From NCBI RefSeq assembly GCF_015209745.1, contig NZ_CP063657.1, forward strand, positions 124,001 to 188,000: a DNA stretch of 64,000 bases, in the 5' to 3' direction. Made by a program: the position numbers and the translations under genes. This document shows, in pieces, positions 8,546-17,742 of the stretch (positions are counted from its first letter, which is position 1; the number at the start of each line of letters is the position of its first letter). This DNA is from Lysobacter avium (GTDB taxonomy: Bacteria > Pseudomonadota > Gammaproteobacteria > Xanthomonadales > Xanthomonadaceae). The notes beneath the pieces were generated by a model. It made no database searches. It was not told the origin of the DNA and saw only the letters and a program-made list of their open reading frames with translations.

Positions 8546-9397
8546 TCAGCTCTTGGAGACGTGGGGTCGGGCGACGCGCAGGGAGTCGAAGTCGCCGCTC
8601 GGATCGTGGATCAGCGCCGGGTTGGCGCGGATCTGGCGGAGGATCGCCGGCATGCGGCGGGTGTCCCAGCACTGGCCGACGACATGGCTGGTGATGCGGG
8701 TGAAGTCGCGCAGCGGGCGGAAGTGGCTGCGCCGGAACTGCAAGGTGCTGTCATCCGCCGCGCCCGATGCCGACGCGGATGCAGCGACCGCGTAGCGCGA
8801 CTCGATCGGCACCGACACGCAGCGGGTGCCCAGCATCCGCGCCGCGGAGATCAGGATCTGCGCCTCGAACACGAAGTCCTCGCCGGGCACGTCGTCCAGC
8901 GCGGCGACCTCGGCCGGATACAGGCGCTGGCCGCTCTGGGTATCGGCGATCTGGTAGCCGGTGCCCCAGGCGATGCCCCAGTCGGCAAAGGCGTTGGCTG
9001 CGCGCCGGTAGCGGGGCTGTTGCGAGCGCCGGCGCAGGCGCGCACCGATGACGATGTGGCCGGGGTAGAGATTGCCGGCCTCGAGCAGGCGCGGGATGTC
9101 GTCGGCCAGGTGCTGGCCGTCGCCGTCCATGGTCAGCACTGCGCTGGCACCGGCGGCAAGCGCGGCCTGGAACCCGCGGCGCAGGCTGGCGCCCTTGCCC
9201 AGCCGCTGCCGGTTGCGCAGCACGGTCACCGGCAGCGCGGCGATCCGCGCCACCGTGTCGTCGTCGGAGCCATCGTCCACCACGATCACGTTGCTGCATT
9301 GGCGCAGCGCGCCCGCCACGACGTCGCGGATACGCAGCGCCTCGTTGAGCGCCGGAATCACGACCACGATGTTGTCCCGATGGAGGCGATCAGCCAC
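8546..9397 (-). CDS. Family 2 glycosyltransferase of the aryl polyene cluster
   Basis: The 283-residue product has a GT-A fold start, VVVIPALNEALRI. VVDDGSDDDT and TMDGDGQH follow as the two acidic nucleotide-sugar and metal-binding motifs. It resembles the dolichyl-phosphate mannose synthase-like GT2 enzymes of pigment clusters, and probably glycosylates the head group or lipid of the polyene. The start is GTG at 9397, which overlaps the end of the chain-length factor gene by eight bases. A longer upstream extension of the frame lies inside that gene and is rejected. Confidence 0.85.
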   Translation of the reverse strand: MADRLHRDNIVVVIPALNEALRIRDVVAGALRQCSNVIVVDDGSDDDTVARIAALPVTVLRNRQRLGKGASLRRGFQAALAAGASAVLTMDGDGQHLADDIPRLLEAGNLYPGHIVIGARLRRRSQQPRYRRAANAFADWGIAWGTGYQIADTQSGQRLYPAEVAALDDVPGEDFVFEAQILISAARMLGTRCVSVPIESRYAVAASASASGAADDSTLQFRRSHFRPLRDFTRITSHVVGQCWDTRRMPAILRQIRANPALIHDPSGDFDSLRVARPHVSKS

Positions 9398-10208
9398 GGC
9401 GTTGCGCTCCGGTTTCCTGCAGCGACGGCTCATGCAGCGACAGCTGGAGTATCCGCCCGGCGCCGGCGGAAAGGGTGGCGTGCTGGTCACCGGACGCGAG
9501 CGCGTCGAACAGGGCGAGCATCGGTGCCATGGCGTTGCCCGGATCGCGCGCCGCCAGCGGTCCGGCGGCGGCCGGCGACTCGCCGTCGGCCAGCGCCGCC
9601 GAAAGTCGCGTCGCGCCTGCGCGTTCGCTGCGCGACAGCACCAGCGCGCCGCCGAGCAGGCCCGCGCTGGGGGAGATTTTCGCCAGCGGGCCCACGGACG
9701 CGCCGTCGTAGGCCACCAGCAATACCGCCGGCACGCCCGTCGCCAGTTGCACCAGCGCCTCCAGCAGACCGTGGGCAAAGGTCGCCTGGTAGGCGCTGAT
9801 CGCGGTGGTGGCCGCGGTCGCGCCGGTACCGATGCTCCAGTAGCCGGCGCCAGCGTTGTGGACCGAGTTGTGGAAGCGGGTCGGCGAGATCGTCTCGGGC
9901 TGGTCGGCCAGGGTCGCGCACATGTAGTCGGTGATCGCCAGCTCGCCGTGGGTGGAGGCGAACACCGACGACAGCGAGGCCGGGTCGCGACCGGCGGCCT
10001 CGCACGCGGCCAGCGCGACCTCCAGCGCTACGGCGACGGTGCCCGGCGCGCGGCGGCGCTCGTTGGGCGCCAGCAACTGCGGCGAGGGACGCGCCGGTGG
10101 CGCTTCGGGCAAGCGGCCATCGCGGACAAAGTCGCGCGCGATGTCCCAGCCCGGCAGCCCCGTGGTCCAGAAGCCCACGCCTTCGATGGTCGCCACCAGA
10201 GCGCTCAC
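9390..10208 (-). CDS. Beta-ketoacyl synthase chain-length factor (ApeC-like)
   Basis: A 272-residue ketosynthase N-terminal-like protein. It keeps the thiolase-fold pattern (FASTHGELAITDYM, SVHNAGAGYWSIGTGATAATTAI). Where a condensing enzyme has its nucleophilic cysteine, this protein has only Ala and Thr. That is typical of a chain-length factor that pairs with the active ketosynthase encoded just upstream. The start is GTG 10208, with four bases of overlap with that gene. The pair is likely to form a heterodimer that sets polyene length. Confidence 0.83.
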   Translation of the reverse strand: MSALVATIEGVGFWTTGLPGWDIARDFVRDGRLPEAPPARPSPQLLAPNERRRAPGTVAVALEVALAACEAAGRDPASLSSVFASTHGELAITDYMCATLADQPETISPTRFHNSVHNAGAGYWSIGTGATAATTAISAYQATFAHGLLEALVQLATGVPAVLLVAYDGASVGPLAKISPSAGLLGGALVLSRSERAGATRLSAALADGESPAAAGPLAARDPGNAMAPMLALFDALASGDQHATLSAGAGRILQLSLHEPSLQETGAQRRG

Positions 10209-11416
10209 GCAGACACCCCAAACACCAGCGAGGCGTTGTTGCCACCGAAGCCGAAGGAGTTGGTCATCGCGACCTGGATCGACGCCTGCGCGTTGTCGAA
10301 ACGGATCTGCGGCCCGCAGGCGGGATCCGGCGTGGCGCTGTTGAGGATGCCGGGAAGCGTGCCGTGCTGGAGCGCGATCAGGCAGAACACCGCCTCCACG
10401 ATGCCGGCCGCGCCCAGGGTGTGCCCGGTCCAGCCCTTGGTCGAGCTGGCGTGCAACCGGGCGGGGAACAGGCTCGCTACCGCCGCCGCCTCGATGCGGT
10501 CATTGGCCGGGGTCGAGGTGCCGTGCAGGTTGAGGTAATCGACGTCTTCCGGGGCGATCCCTGCACGCGCCAGCGCCTCGTTCATGGCCTGCAACGCGCC
10601 CAGCCCTTGCGGGTGGGGCGAGGACATGTGGTGGGCGTCGCTGGATTCGCCGTAGCCGAGCAGGCGCAGCGCGCGGGTATCCGCCGGCACACGCTCCAGC
10701 AGGGCGAATCCGCCGGCCTCGCCCAGCGACAGGCCGTCGCGGTCGGCATCAAAGGGTCGACACGGCTGCGCCGAGACCAGTTGCAGCGAGTTGAAGCCGT
10801 ACAGGACGCTGCCGCACAGGGTGTCCACGCCGCCGACCAGGGCCGCATCGACCACGCCGGCCTCGATCAGCCGCGCCGCCTGGGCGAAGACCTTGGCGCT
10901 GGAGGAGCAGGCGGTGGCCACGGTGATGCACGGACCGCGCGCACCGCTGACCCGCTGCACGAAGTCGCCCAGCGAATGCACGGTATGCACGATCGGACGC
11001 GCCAGTGCGGGCGGAAACGCGGGCGTGCCGTCGGCGTCGGGCTGCAGGTCGCGATAGGCCTCCTCGCTGGCGCCGATGCTGGAGGTCGAGGTGCCGATCA
11101 CCAGCGCGACGCGTTCTGCGCCGAGCCGGTCAACCGCATCGCGAACCGCCTCCAACATGCCGTCCTGCTGCAGGGCCAGCCAGGCCAGGCGGTTGTTGCG
11201 GCACTCCCAGCGCGCGAATTCCTCCGGCAGCGGGGCGTCCTCGAGTCCGTCGACGCGGCCGATCCAGCACGGCAGCGGCACGCCATCGGCGTTGTCGGGG
11301 CCGAAATCGTTGGGTCGCAGGCCGCTGCGGCGCACCAACAGCGCCGCATGCTGGGCCTGGACGCCGCGACCGAGCGCCGTAGTCGCGCTCCACGCACGGA
11401 CGGCGAGCGGTGGCAT
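10205..11416 (-). CDS. FabF-type beta-ketoacyl-ACP synthase (ApeO-like)
   Basis: A 403-residue condensing enzyme with the full triad: Cys170 in VATACSSSAK, His in NLHGTSTPAND, and His in KGWTGHTLGAAG. It elongates the ACP-bound polyene chain with malonyl-ACP. I chose the ATG at 11416 (MPPLAVRAW) because the longer frame adds a proline-rich stretch absent from the family. It is first in a minus operon with the chain-length factor, glycosyltransferase and halogenase. Confidence 0.88.
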   Translation of the reverse strand: MPPLAVRAWSATTALGRGVQAQHAALLVRRSGLRPNDFGPDNADGVPLPCWIGRVDGLEDAPLPEEFARWECRNNRLAWLALQQDGMLEAVRDAVDRLGAERVALVIGTSTSSIGASEEAYRDLQPDADGTPAFPPALARPIVHTVHSLGDFVQRVSGARGPCITVATACSSSAKVFAQAARLIEAGVVDAALVGGVDTLCGSVLYGFNSLQLVSAQPCRPFDADRDGLSLGEAGGFALLERVPADTRALRLLGYGESSDAHHMSSPHPQGLGALQAMNEALARAGIAPEDVDYLNLHGTSTPANDRIEAAAVASLFPARLHASSTKGWTGHTLGAAGIVEAVFCLIALQHGTLPGILNSATPDPACGPQIRFDNAQASIQVAMTNSFGFGGNNASLVFGVSA

Positions 11417-11662
11417 GGGCGAGGGTTTGGGAATGGGGCGCGCGTCTGGCAAGCGGCTGTCCTGTTGGGCGAGGGACTTTGGAAGCGGATCAGGCGGAGT
11501 ATAGCCAGCGCGGTGTGCAGCCAACGGCGGCCGCGCTGCGACGGGACTAGACTGGCCGTCCTCCCGCTGTGCAGCCCGTGCGCCATGATCCGCCGCGTTT
11601 CCGCCGCTCCCGACGAAGAACGTACCCGTCTTCCCCCGCGCTCAAGGGCAGGGTGAACCGGG
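11417..11662 (+). promoter_or_regulatory. Divergent intergenic region between the pigment minus operon and cardiolipin synthase
   Basis: This 246-base region separates genes that point away from each other, so it must hold promoters for both. I see no strong -35/-10 pair or operator that I would name. A TGA at 11654-11656 is in frame with the synthase and blocks any longer N-terminus. Confidence 0.4.
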
Positions 11663-13102
11663 TTGGACTGGGGCACCATCCTTCTTGCGTTCCATTCACT
11701 GCTGGTGCTGGCCTTCGTGGTCCGCATCCTGTTGCGCGACGACCTGTCGCCTCCGGCGCGGCTGGCGTGGTTCATCGTCCTCAACCTGGTGCCGTACTTC
11801 GGCAGCGCGATCTATTTCCTGTTTGGCGAGATCGACATCGGGCGCCGGCTGAAGAAGCGCCACGAGGAGGTGTTTGGCGAGATCCGCGCCCGGGCCTCCG
11901 CCTTCATGGGCGTCCCGGCCGATACCGACCGCCTGATCGAGCCGCTCTACCGACCGGCATTCCGCTATGCGGCGTCCATCAACGGCTTCCACGCGGTGCC
12001 CGGCAACGCCGCGGAGCTGATGGCCGACGGCGACGAGACGCGCGCGCGGCTGGTGGCCGACATCGATGCCGCGACCGAGCAGGTCCACGTGCTGTATTAC
12101 ATCTGGTTTGGCGACAACACCGGCACCGACATCGCCGAGGCGCTGATCCGCGCCGCCCGCCGCGGCGTGACCTGCCGCGCCATGGCGGACGGGCTGGGCT
12201 CACGCGCGATGATCAGGTCGGCGCTGTGGAAGCGGATGGGCGAGGCCGGCGTCCAGCTCGCCGTCGCGCTCTCGTTCCGCAACGTGCTGCGCGTGTTCCT
12301 GACAAGCCGCATCGACCTGCGCAACCACCGCAAGATCACCGTCATCGACGGCCGCATCACCTACTGCGGCAGCCGCAATTCGGCCGATCCGGAGTTCCTC
12401 GTCAAGGCCAGGTACGCCCCGTGGGTGGACATCATGCTGCGGTTCACCGGGCCGGTGGTGGCGCAGAACCAGCTGCTGTTCGCCAGTGACTGGATGCAGG
12501 CCACCGGCGAGGCGCTGGACGGGATCCTGCTGCTCGCCGAGCCGGTCGCGGGGGGATTCCCGGCCCAGGTGATGGGGGTCGGCCCGACCGAGCGCCGGGG
12601 CGCCACGCCGCAACTGTTCTCCAACCTGATCGCCTGCGCCGACCGCAGCCTGACCATCTCCACCCCGTACTTCGTCCCCGACGCCACCCTGATGGACGCC
12701 CTGTGCGCCGCCGCCTACCGCGGCGTGGCCGTCACGCTGATATTTCCGGAGAAGAACGACAGCTGGATCGTCGCCGCCGTCAGCCACAGCTACTACCACC
12801 GCCTGCTGGATGCCGGCTGCAGGATCCACGAATTCAAGGACGGCCTGCTGCACGCCAAGACCCTGACCATCGACGGCAGGATCACCGTGGTCGGCTCCTC
12901 CAACCTGGACCTGCGCAGCTTCGACCTCAATTACGAGAACAACATCCTGTTGCAGGACGAGACCGTGACGCGCGCCGTCATCGAACGGCAGCAGGACTAC
13001 ATCGACCGTTCCGTACCCGTGCGCCTGCCCGACGTGCTGATCTGGCCGTGGCACCGACGGATCTGGAACAACGTGGTCGCGACGATCGGGCCGCTGTTGT
13101 AG
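11663..13102 (+). CDS. cls: Cardiolipin synthase, ClsA-type phospholipase D superfamily
   Basis: A 479-residue membrane enzyme. Two N-terminal hydrophobic helices (about 3-22 and 30-50) end in YFLFGEIDIG. Two HKD sites follow: NHRKITVIDG with SRNSADPEF, and HAKTLTIDG with SSNLDLRSFD. It condenses two phosphatidylglycerol molecules to cardiolipin and glycerol, or acts with phosphatidylethanolamine. The start is a TTG at 11663; an in-frame stop just upstream leaves no alternative with both helices. The length fits ClsA. Confidence 0.9.
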   Translation: MDWGTILLAFHSLLVLAFVVRILLRDDLSPPARLAWFIVLNLVPYFGSAIYFLFGEIDIGRRLKKRHEEVFGEIRARASAFMGVPADTDRLIEPLYRPAFRYAASINGFHAVPGNAAELMADGDETRARLVADIDAATEQVHVLYYIWFGDNTGTDIAEALIRAARRGVTCRAMADGLGSRAMIRSALWKRMGEAGVQLAVALSFRNVLRVFLTSRIDLRNHRKITVIDGRITYCGSRNSADPEFLVKARYAPWVDIMLRFTGPVVAQNQLLFASDWMQATGEALDGILLLAEPVAGGFPAQVMGVGPTERRGATPQLFSNLIACADRSLTISTPYFVPDATLMDALCAAAYRGVAVTLIFPEKNDSWIVAAVSHSYYHRLLDAGCRIHEFKDGLLHAKTLTIDGRITVVGSSNLDLRSFDLNYENNILLQDETVTRAVIERQQDYIDRSVPVRLPDVLIWPWHRRIWNNVVATIGPLL

Positions 13103-13122
13103 CGCGCGGATGCGGGGTAGGG

Positions 13123-13677
13123 TCAGCGGGCGGACGGAGCGTCGAGCGCCCCAGTGACGAAATCGACCTTTGGCGCCCGAAAACCCATCGCCACCCACGC
13201 GCGCAACAGTCTGGCGACGAAGGACCAGGCGTGGGTGCGCGGGTTGGGCACGTCGTCAGGCAACTCGACACCGGGAGGGCGGTCACGGGTCATCGTCCGT
13301 GTCTCCAGAGTGGGCAAGGTCGCCGGGTCCCAAAGACCGCCGTAGAGGCTCAGCCAATGGCCGTTGGTGAATTCCAGGAAGACCGGCGTGTTGCAGCAGG
13401 TTGCGACGACGCGCCGCGTCTTGGAGGTGGATGACAAACGGTGCTCACGCAACCAGGACTGCCCTTGCGTGCACCGCACCCGGTCCTTCCGATACAGGAC
13501 GAAGCGGGTCGCCGCGTTCGCATCCAGCACCCGCGGTGCATCCGGCAGCGCCTGCAACACTGCGCCTGCCTTTCGACAATCCGCGCAGAGGCACTCGACG
13601 CTGATGATGGGGTTGCCATTGACCTCGAGCTGCACCTTCCCGCACCGGCAGGTCAGCTCCACGAATGCATCAGTCAT
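13123..13677 (-). CDS. GFA/DUF6151-like zinc-binding protein
   Basis: The 184-residue protein has cysteine motifs CRCGKV near the N-terminus, CLCADCRK about 25 residues on, and ATCCNT in the middle. These match the zinc ligands of the glutathione-dependent formaldehyde-activating (GFA) fold and the related DUF6151 family. Enzymatic activity is unproven for most members. ATG 13677 has a GAGGAG ribosome binding site directly upstream. It overlaps the end of the DUF1810 gene by eight bases, so the two are probably co-transcribed. Confidence 0.72.
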   Translation of the reverse strand: MTDAFVELTCRCGKVQLEVNGNPIISVECLCADCRKAGAVLQALPDAPRVLDANAATRFVLYRKDRVRCTQGQSWLREHRLSSTSKTRRVVATCCNTPVFLEFTNGHWLSLYGGLWDPATLPTLETRTMTRDRPPGVELPDDVPNPRTHAWSFVARLLRAWVAMGFRAPKVDFVTGALDAPSAR

Positions 13678-14116
13678 CCGTCCTCTCCTCAAGCATCTGT
13701 TGCGTCACCGGATCCGGCTGGCCTCCAAAGTAGTGCGCCAATGCCGCGTCAAACAGCGGCTCCGATGGAACGACCGCACTGAACAGCGTAAGGCAGGACC
13801 GGAACTTCATCGCGTCCAGCTCCCCAAGGATCTCGGCCGCCGTGAGGGGACCGTTCGCGAGCATGGCGCGTAGCGCGTCAACCAGGCGACGGCCCAGGAC
13901 AGGATGCTCGAGGTAGGCCGACGCTTCCGCAACGCCTGAAAGCCCGAACCGCCGCGACGTGGCGCTGTGGCCAAGACCCGCCAGCTGCGGAAACACGTAA
14001 CAGATCCAGTGCGACCGCTTCCGTCCCACTCGCAGCTCTGCGAGCGCACCATAGTAGGTGTCGCGTTGGGCCTCGATGAAGCGCGATAACTCGCATGGAT
14101 CGGGTTGCGTGGGCAT
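13670..14116 (-). CDS. DUF1810 family protein
   Basis: A 148-residue protein of the DUF1810 family. Recognisable parts are RFIEAQRDTYYGALAELRVGRKRSHWICYVFPQLAGLG, where the WxCYVFPQ core is diagnostic, then LEHPVLGRRL and MKFRSCLTLFS. The family is soluble, widespread and of unknown biochemical function. The gene sits next to the left end of the cassette array but lacks an attC of its own. It overlaps the following GFA-like gene by eight bases. Confidence 0.85.
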   Translation of the reverse strand: MPTQPDPCELSRFIEAQRDTYYGALAELRVGRKRSHWICYVFPQLAGLGHSATSRRFGLSGVAEASAYLEHPVLGRRLVDALRAMLANGPLTAAEILGELDAMKFRSCLTLFSAVVPSEPLFDAALAHYFGGQPDPVTQQMLEERTDD

Positions 14117-14194
14117 GGGTGGACGGTATCACCAGTGGTTTCGCGGTGACCTTCTGCACACACCCAAAAAGGCAGGTTAGACAATGACAACTGC

Positions 14195-14443
14195 CTAGAT
14201 AAACGGACCAAGTCTGGCCAGCCACGACTGCCTGGATCGAATGGCTGACCAGATCGTCTCAGCACCCAGAGCCGTAATTAGTAGCCCCAGCCCAACCCGA
14301 ATAAGCGGCTCCACCACTCCGAAGAAGACAACGTAAATACCTACCGCCGTCAGGAACACGCCGAACAGACCAGATAGAATCCGGTAGATCGTTCCGCTGA
14401 AGTATCGATTGATGTCTTGCTCATCCGTCAAGGCGTTGACCAC
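14195..14443 (-). CDS. Small membrane protein at the left edge of the cassette array
   Basis: About 82 residues from a GTG at 14443. It has a short acidic N-terminus (TDEQDINRYFSG) and two hydrophobic helices (YRILSGLFGVFLTAVGIYVVFF and LIRVGLGLLITALGAETI). The frame stays open to 14566, but the added stretch reads through a degenerate attC and is unlikely to be native coding. No known family is recognised. It may be the oldest surviving cassette gene or a flanking chromosomal gene. The start is uncertain. Confidence 0.5.
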   Translation of the reverse strand: MVNALTDEQDINRYFSGTIYRILSGLFGVFLTAVGIYVVFFGVVEPLIRVGLGLLITALGAETIWSAIRSRQSWLARLGPFI

Positions 14444-14500
14444 CGTCTGAATCAAGCCGAGCCGCGGAGCGGTTGGGCTTGGATGTTTGCTCGTTTGTCG
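14443..14500 (-). other. Degenerate attC site at the array's left end
   Basis: CACCGTCTGAATCAAGCC at the left and GGGCTTGGATG with a distant GTTTGTC at the right resemble the attC pattern CACCGGAATTAAGCC / GGCTTGAATGA / GTTAG. The CCGC/GCGG inner stem is kept. The outer TAAC/GTTA boxes are lost, so the site is probably inactive. Confidence 0.5.
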
Positions 14501-14516
14501 CAGTTGGCGGTTGAAT

Positions 14517-15011
14517 TTACCGCGCAGTACCGTTGAATGCGTCCTTAGTGCTCTGCAAGCGATCAAGGATGATTGTTAGCGCGCTTACCGCAGAAGACAA
14601 AAGCTTGCTTTCCCTCGCTGGATCAAAGGACTCTTGTTCAATGAACTTGGAGCCGTGCATCAGATTGTTCCGGACTGCCTGGACTCTGTAAAGAAAAACA
14701 CGAGTTGGCCCTCAAGTGGGCTTGGGCGAGTCGTCCTGCCACTTGAGCTGGTGGTCACCTAAAAGATTAAGCCGTTTAGGCGGGCGGTCGAGTAGCTCTT
14801 CAACCTCGGCTCGCCTGTCGCCCAAGAGGCCATCCAGGTCTCCGAGCGTCGTGGCCAGCTTGTCCCAGTCGATCTGCGCGCCACGATCTGTCTGTTTCGC
14901 AAAGCCGGTAGCTTTTAGCGCGAACTCGTACCTTGAGAACGTCAGATAAAACTCAGAAATCTCGGCCCGCGATGCAAGGAGTGATCTGTCGGATGTGCAA
15001 AGAGTCCTTTG
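14517..15011 (-). pseudogene. Broken cassette gene for a HEPN-like protein (in-frame TGA, no start codon)
   Basis: Translating the minus strand in one frame from about 15011 gives a continuous protein: LTFSRYEFALKATGF, WDKLATTLGDLDG, LLDRPPKRLNLLGDHQLKW, then a TGA at 14712-14714. The same frame continues GPTRVFLYRVQAVRNNLMHGSKF to a final stop at 14517. RNNLMH fits the R-x4-H motif of HEPN-fold proteins, and the two halves together resemble a common hypothetical family. There is no ATG, GTG or TTG in the first part. A missing start plus an internal stop makes this a decayed cassette. Confidence 0.72.
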
Positions 15012-15012
15012 G

Positions 15013-15074
15013 GCCCTAACACCGGAATTAAGCCGAGCTACGAAGTAGCTTCGGCTTGAATGACTTGTTAGGGC
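15013..15074 (-). other. attC site 1 (short type)
   Basis: A 62-base site with perfect outer boxes GCCCTAAC and GTTAGGGC and inner AAGCCGA / TCGGCTT arms around a GCTACGAAGTAGC hairpin tip. It belongs to the DUF4279 cassette, whose stop codon lies inside its GTTA. Confidence 0.9.
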
Positions 15075-15511
15075 GCAACCGGCTCGTCGTCCGGTCCATA
15101 CATGTCAAAATCCAAAGCAACCCCTAGTGTTGAGTACTTTGCGAGAAGTGATGGTTCTAGCAAGAAACCGCTATTGAAGCTCTCAAGAAAAAATCCGATG
15201 AAGAGTGCAGCGGATCCCCCTGAGTCAGCATGAATGAGCATGAAAGAATCGTGCTCGCCAAGCCATTGAGCAATTCGCGCTAAAGCCGCCTCCAGATCTT
15301 CTTTCTCAGATATAGCTAGCGGCACCGTCCAGTATGAATTAGACCTCAGGCCTTCTAGAGGATTCCCGCGAGGCGTTGTTCTCGCGTCTCCGACCTTCCA
15401 CTGACGCAATGGCTCCATACCAAACTCGGAAGTGCAATGACATAGCTCCGCCACCGGATGAGTTAGGCGAAGCGAGATCTTGAATCTATACGGTTGCGAC
15501 TCTTGTTCCAT
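15068..15511 (-). CDS. DUF4279 domain protein (cassette gene)
   Basis: A 147-residue soluble protein. The N-terminal RFKISLRLTHP, then MEPLRQWKVGDAR and SNSYWTVPL, fit the DUF4279 family. Members occur next to toxin or immunity genes and in integrons, and are of unknown function. The stop is inside attC site 1, so the whole gene is one cassette with that site. No promoter is evident; expression would depend on readthrough from the array's right end or an internal promoter. Confidence 0.8.
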   Translation of the reverse strand: MEQESQPYRFKISLRLTHPVAELCHCTSEFGMEPLRQWKVGDARTTPRGNPLEGLRSNSYWTVPLAISEKEDLEAALARIAQWLGEHDSFMLIHADSGGSAALFIGFFLESFNSGFLLEPSLLAKYSTLGVALDFDMYGPDDEPVAP

Positions 15512-15514
15512 TGC

Positions 15515-15628
15515 GCCCTAACACCAGAGTTAAGCCGAACTACGTAGTGGAGCCGGCAACATGGCAAGCTTTACCTGCCATGTTGTTGGTGTAATGAAGT
15601 AGTTTCGGCTTGAACGAATTGTTAGGCC
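15515..15628 (-). other. attC site 2 (medium type with extra palindrome)
   Basis: GCCCTAAC at 15515-15522 and GTTAGGC at 15621-15627 enclose the arms TTAAGCCGAACTAC and GTAGTTTCGGCTTGAA (with the two G/T differences usual in attC). The tip carries an additional hairpin, ACATGGCA / TGCCATGT, not present in site 1. The site belongs to the membrane-protein cassette that ends at 15622. Confidence 0.9.
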
Positions 15629-15978
15629 CGCCAGGCATTGAGGCTGCTGAAGCCTAGGAGCCAGTATGCCGCCGCAGCGGCAGCTGTAACGTACATTGCC
15701 CACAGCGACCAAGCTACTGCGCGAGGTGCGGAACGTCGCGCAGCAACGCGATTGACGCACAAAGCAAAGCCGAACGTAGTTGCGAGCAGACTGGAGAAAA
15801 GCAGACTAGTGCTGAGGCTAAGGCTGATGTGGCCGTCGTTGGAGTAGCCCGCGAATTTGTACCACTGCCACGCAGCGGCGACGAGACGCTCAGCAACCGG
15901 AACCGACAGCGCGACCGCCGCGGCAAGCGCTGCGAGCGCTGCACTGTTTAACGGTTGTCCAATCTTGCGAGTCTGCAT
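15622..15978 (-). CDS. Small integral membrane protein (cassette gene)
   Basis: A 118-residue protein with three probable transmembrane helices: AALAALAAAVALSVPVAERL, LSTSLLFSSLLATTFGFALCV and AWSLWAMYVTAAAAAAYWLLG. The start is ATG at 15978 and the stop lies in the GTTA of attC site 2. No family recognised. Small membrane proteins of unknown role are common in integron cassettes. Confidence 0.7.
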   Translation of the reverse strand: MQTRKIGQPLNSAALAALAAAVALSVPVAERLVAAAWQWYKFAGYSNDGHISLSLSTSLLFSSLLATTFGFALCVNRVAARRSAPRAVAWSLWAMYVTAAAAAAYWLLGFSSLNAWRA

Positions 15979-15983
15979 CTAGC

Positions 15984-15996
15984 GGGCCTAACACCT
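15984..15996 (-). other. attC site 3, left fragment (split by IS)
   Basis: GGGCCTAACAC followed by the CT core is the outer left box of an attC. The expected GAGTTAAGCC arm follows only after the IS element, at 17155. The remainder of this site is the fragment at 17153-17256. Confidence 0.85.
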
Positions 15997-16027
15997 TATG
16001 TCTTGAAGTTGCCCTACGCTGAGCGCC

Positions 16028-17129
<1,102 letters not shown>

Positions 17130-17152
17130 CCAGCAGGCTTGCAAGACAGTTG

Positions 17153-17256
17153 CTGAGTTAAGCCGAAACGCGTAGTGGAGCCAAATACATGGCAAGCTTT
17201 ATCTGCCATGTATTTGGTGGAACGAAGCGGTTTCGGCTTGAACGAATTGTTAGGGC
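17153..17256 (-). other. attC site 3, right fragment (split by IS)
   Basis: GAGTTAAGCCGAAACGCG through GGTTTCGGCTTGAA to GTTAGGG (17249-17255) is the rest of the attC begun at 15984. Its tip has the ACATGGCA / TGCCATGT palindrome also seen in site 2, so the two sites are close relatives. Confidence 0.88.
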
Positions 17257-17669
17257 GCGTAGCGAGGACTGCCACCGCCCTGGAGCCATTTTAAGGGAAA
17301 GAAACACATGAGGGACATTGCTGCAGCCAGACCGAGCATTGCGCCCATTTTTGCAAGAAACGACCAGTGATCAGTTGGGTATGGTTCTCCGGCCTTGAGC
17401 GCGGCAAGCAGAAATACCGAGGCCCAAGTGACTGACAGGAGCCAAACAAATCCGCAATGCCGGGATACAGCAGGCACCGCAAGCGCCGTACGATATTGGA
17501 GCGAGCCAACGGCACCACCGAGTGATGCTGCAAATAAGGCCCACTCAAGCGTGCCAGAAAGGGACCAAGACACAATGACCGTGGTTGCAACCACAGTAAG
17601 CGCCAGAGCGAATGCAGTGATTGTTGCGGCACGTAGCCAAAAACGAAAATTGATTGACTGTGAACTCAT
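17250..17669 (-). CDS. Four-helix membrane protein (cassette gene)
   Basis: A 139-residue protein with about four transmembrane helices: RAATITAFALALTVVATTVIV, WALFAASLGGAVGSL, CGFVWLLSVTWASVFLLAAL and MGAMLGLAAAMSLMCFFPL. The start is ATG 17669; the stop lies in the GTTA of attC site 3. No family recognised. The insertion of the IS lies downstream of the stop and does not disrupt the coding region, but it should prevent normal excision of this cassette. Confidence 0.7.
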   Translation of the reverse strand: MSSQSINFRFWLRAATITAFALALTVVATTVIVSWSLSGTLEWALFAASLGGAVGSLQYRTALAVPAVSRHCGFVWLLSVTWASVFLLAALKAGEPYPTDHWSFLAKMGAMLGLAAAMSLMCFFPLKWLQGGGSPRYAP

Positions 17670-17675
17670 ATCAGC

Positions 17676-17736
17676 GCCCTAACACCAGAGTTAAGCCGTG
17701 CCGCGAAGCGGCATCGGCTTGAACGAATCGTTAGGC
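17676..17736 (-). other. attC site 4 (short type)
   Basis: GCCCTAAC at 17676-17683 and GTTAGGC at 17730-17736 enclose AAGCCG / CGGCTTGAACGA arms around a TGCCGCGAAGCGGCA tip. It is about 61 bases long, the same size class as site 1. Confidence 0.9.
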
Positions 17737-17742
17737 CGCGCC

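Noticed and set aside
14716-14949. A 77-codon plus-strand frame in the first cassette
   Set aside because: It is antisense to the HEPN-like frame and consists largely of Ser/Arg runs.
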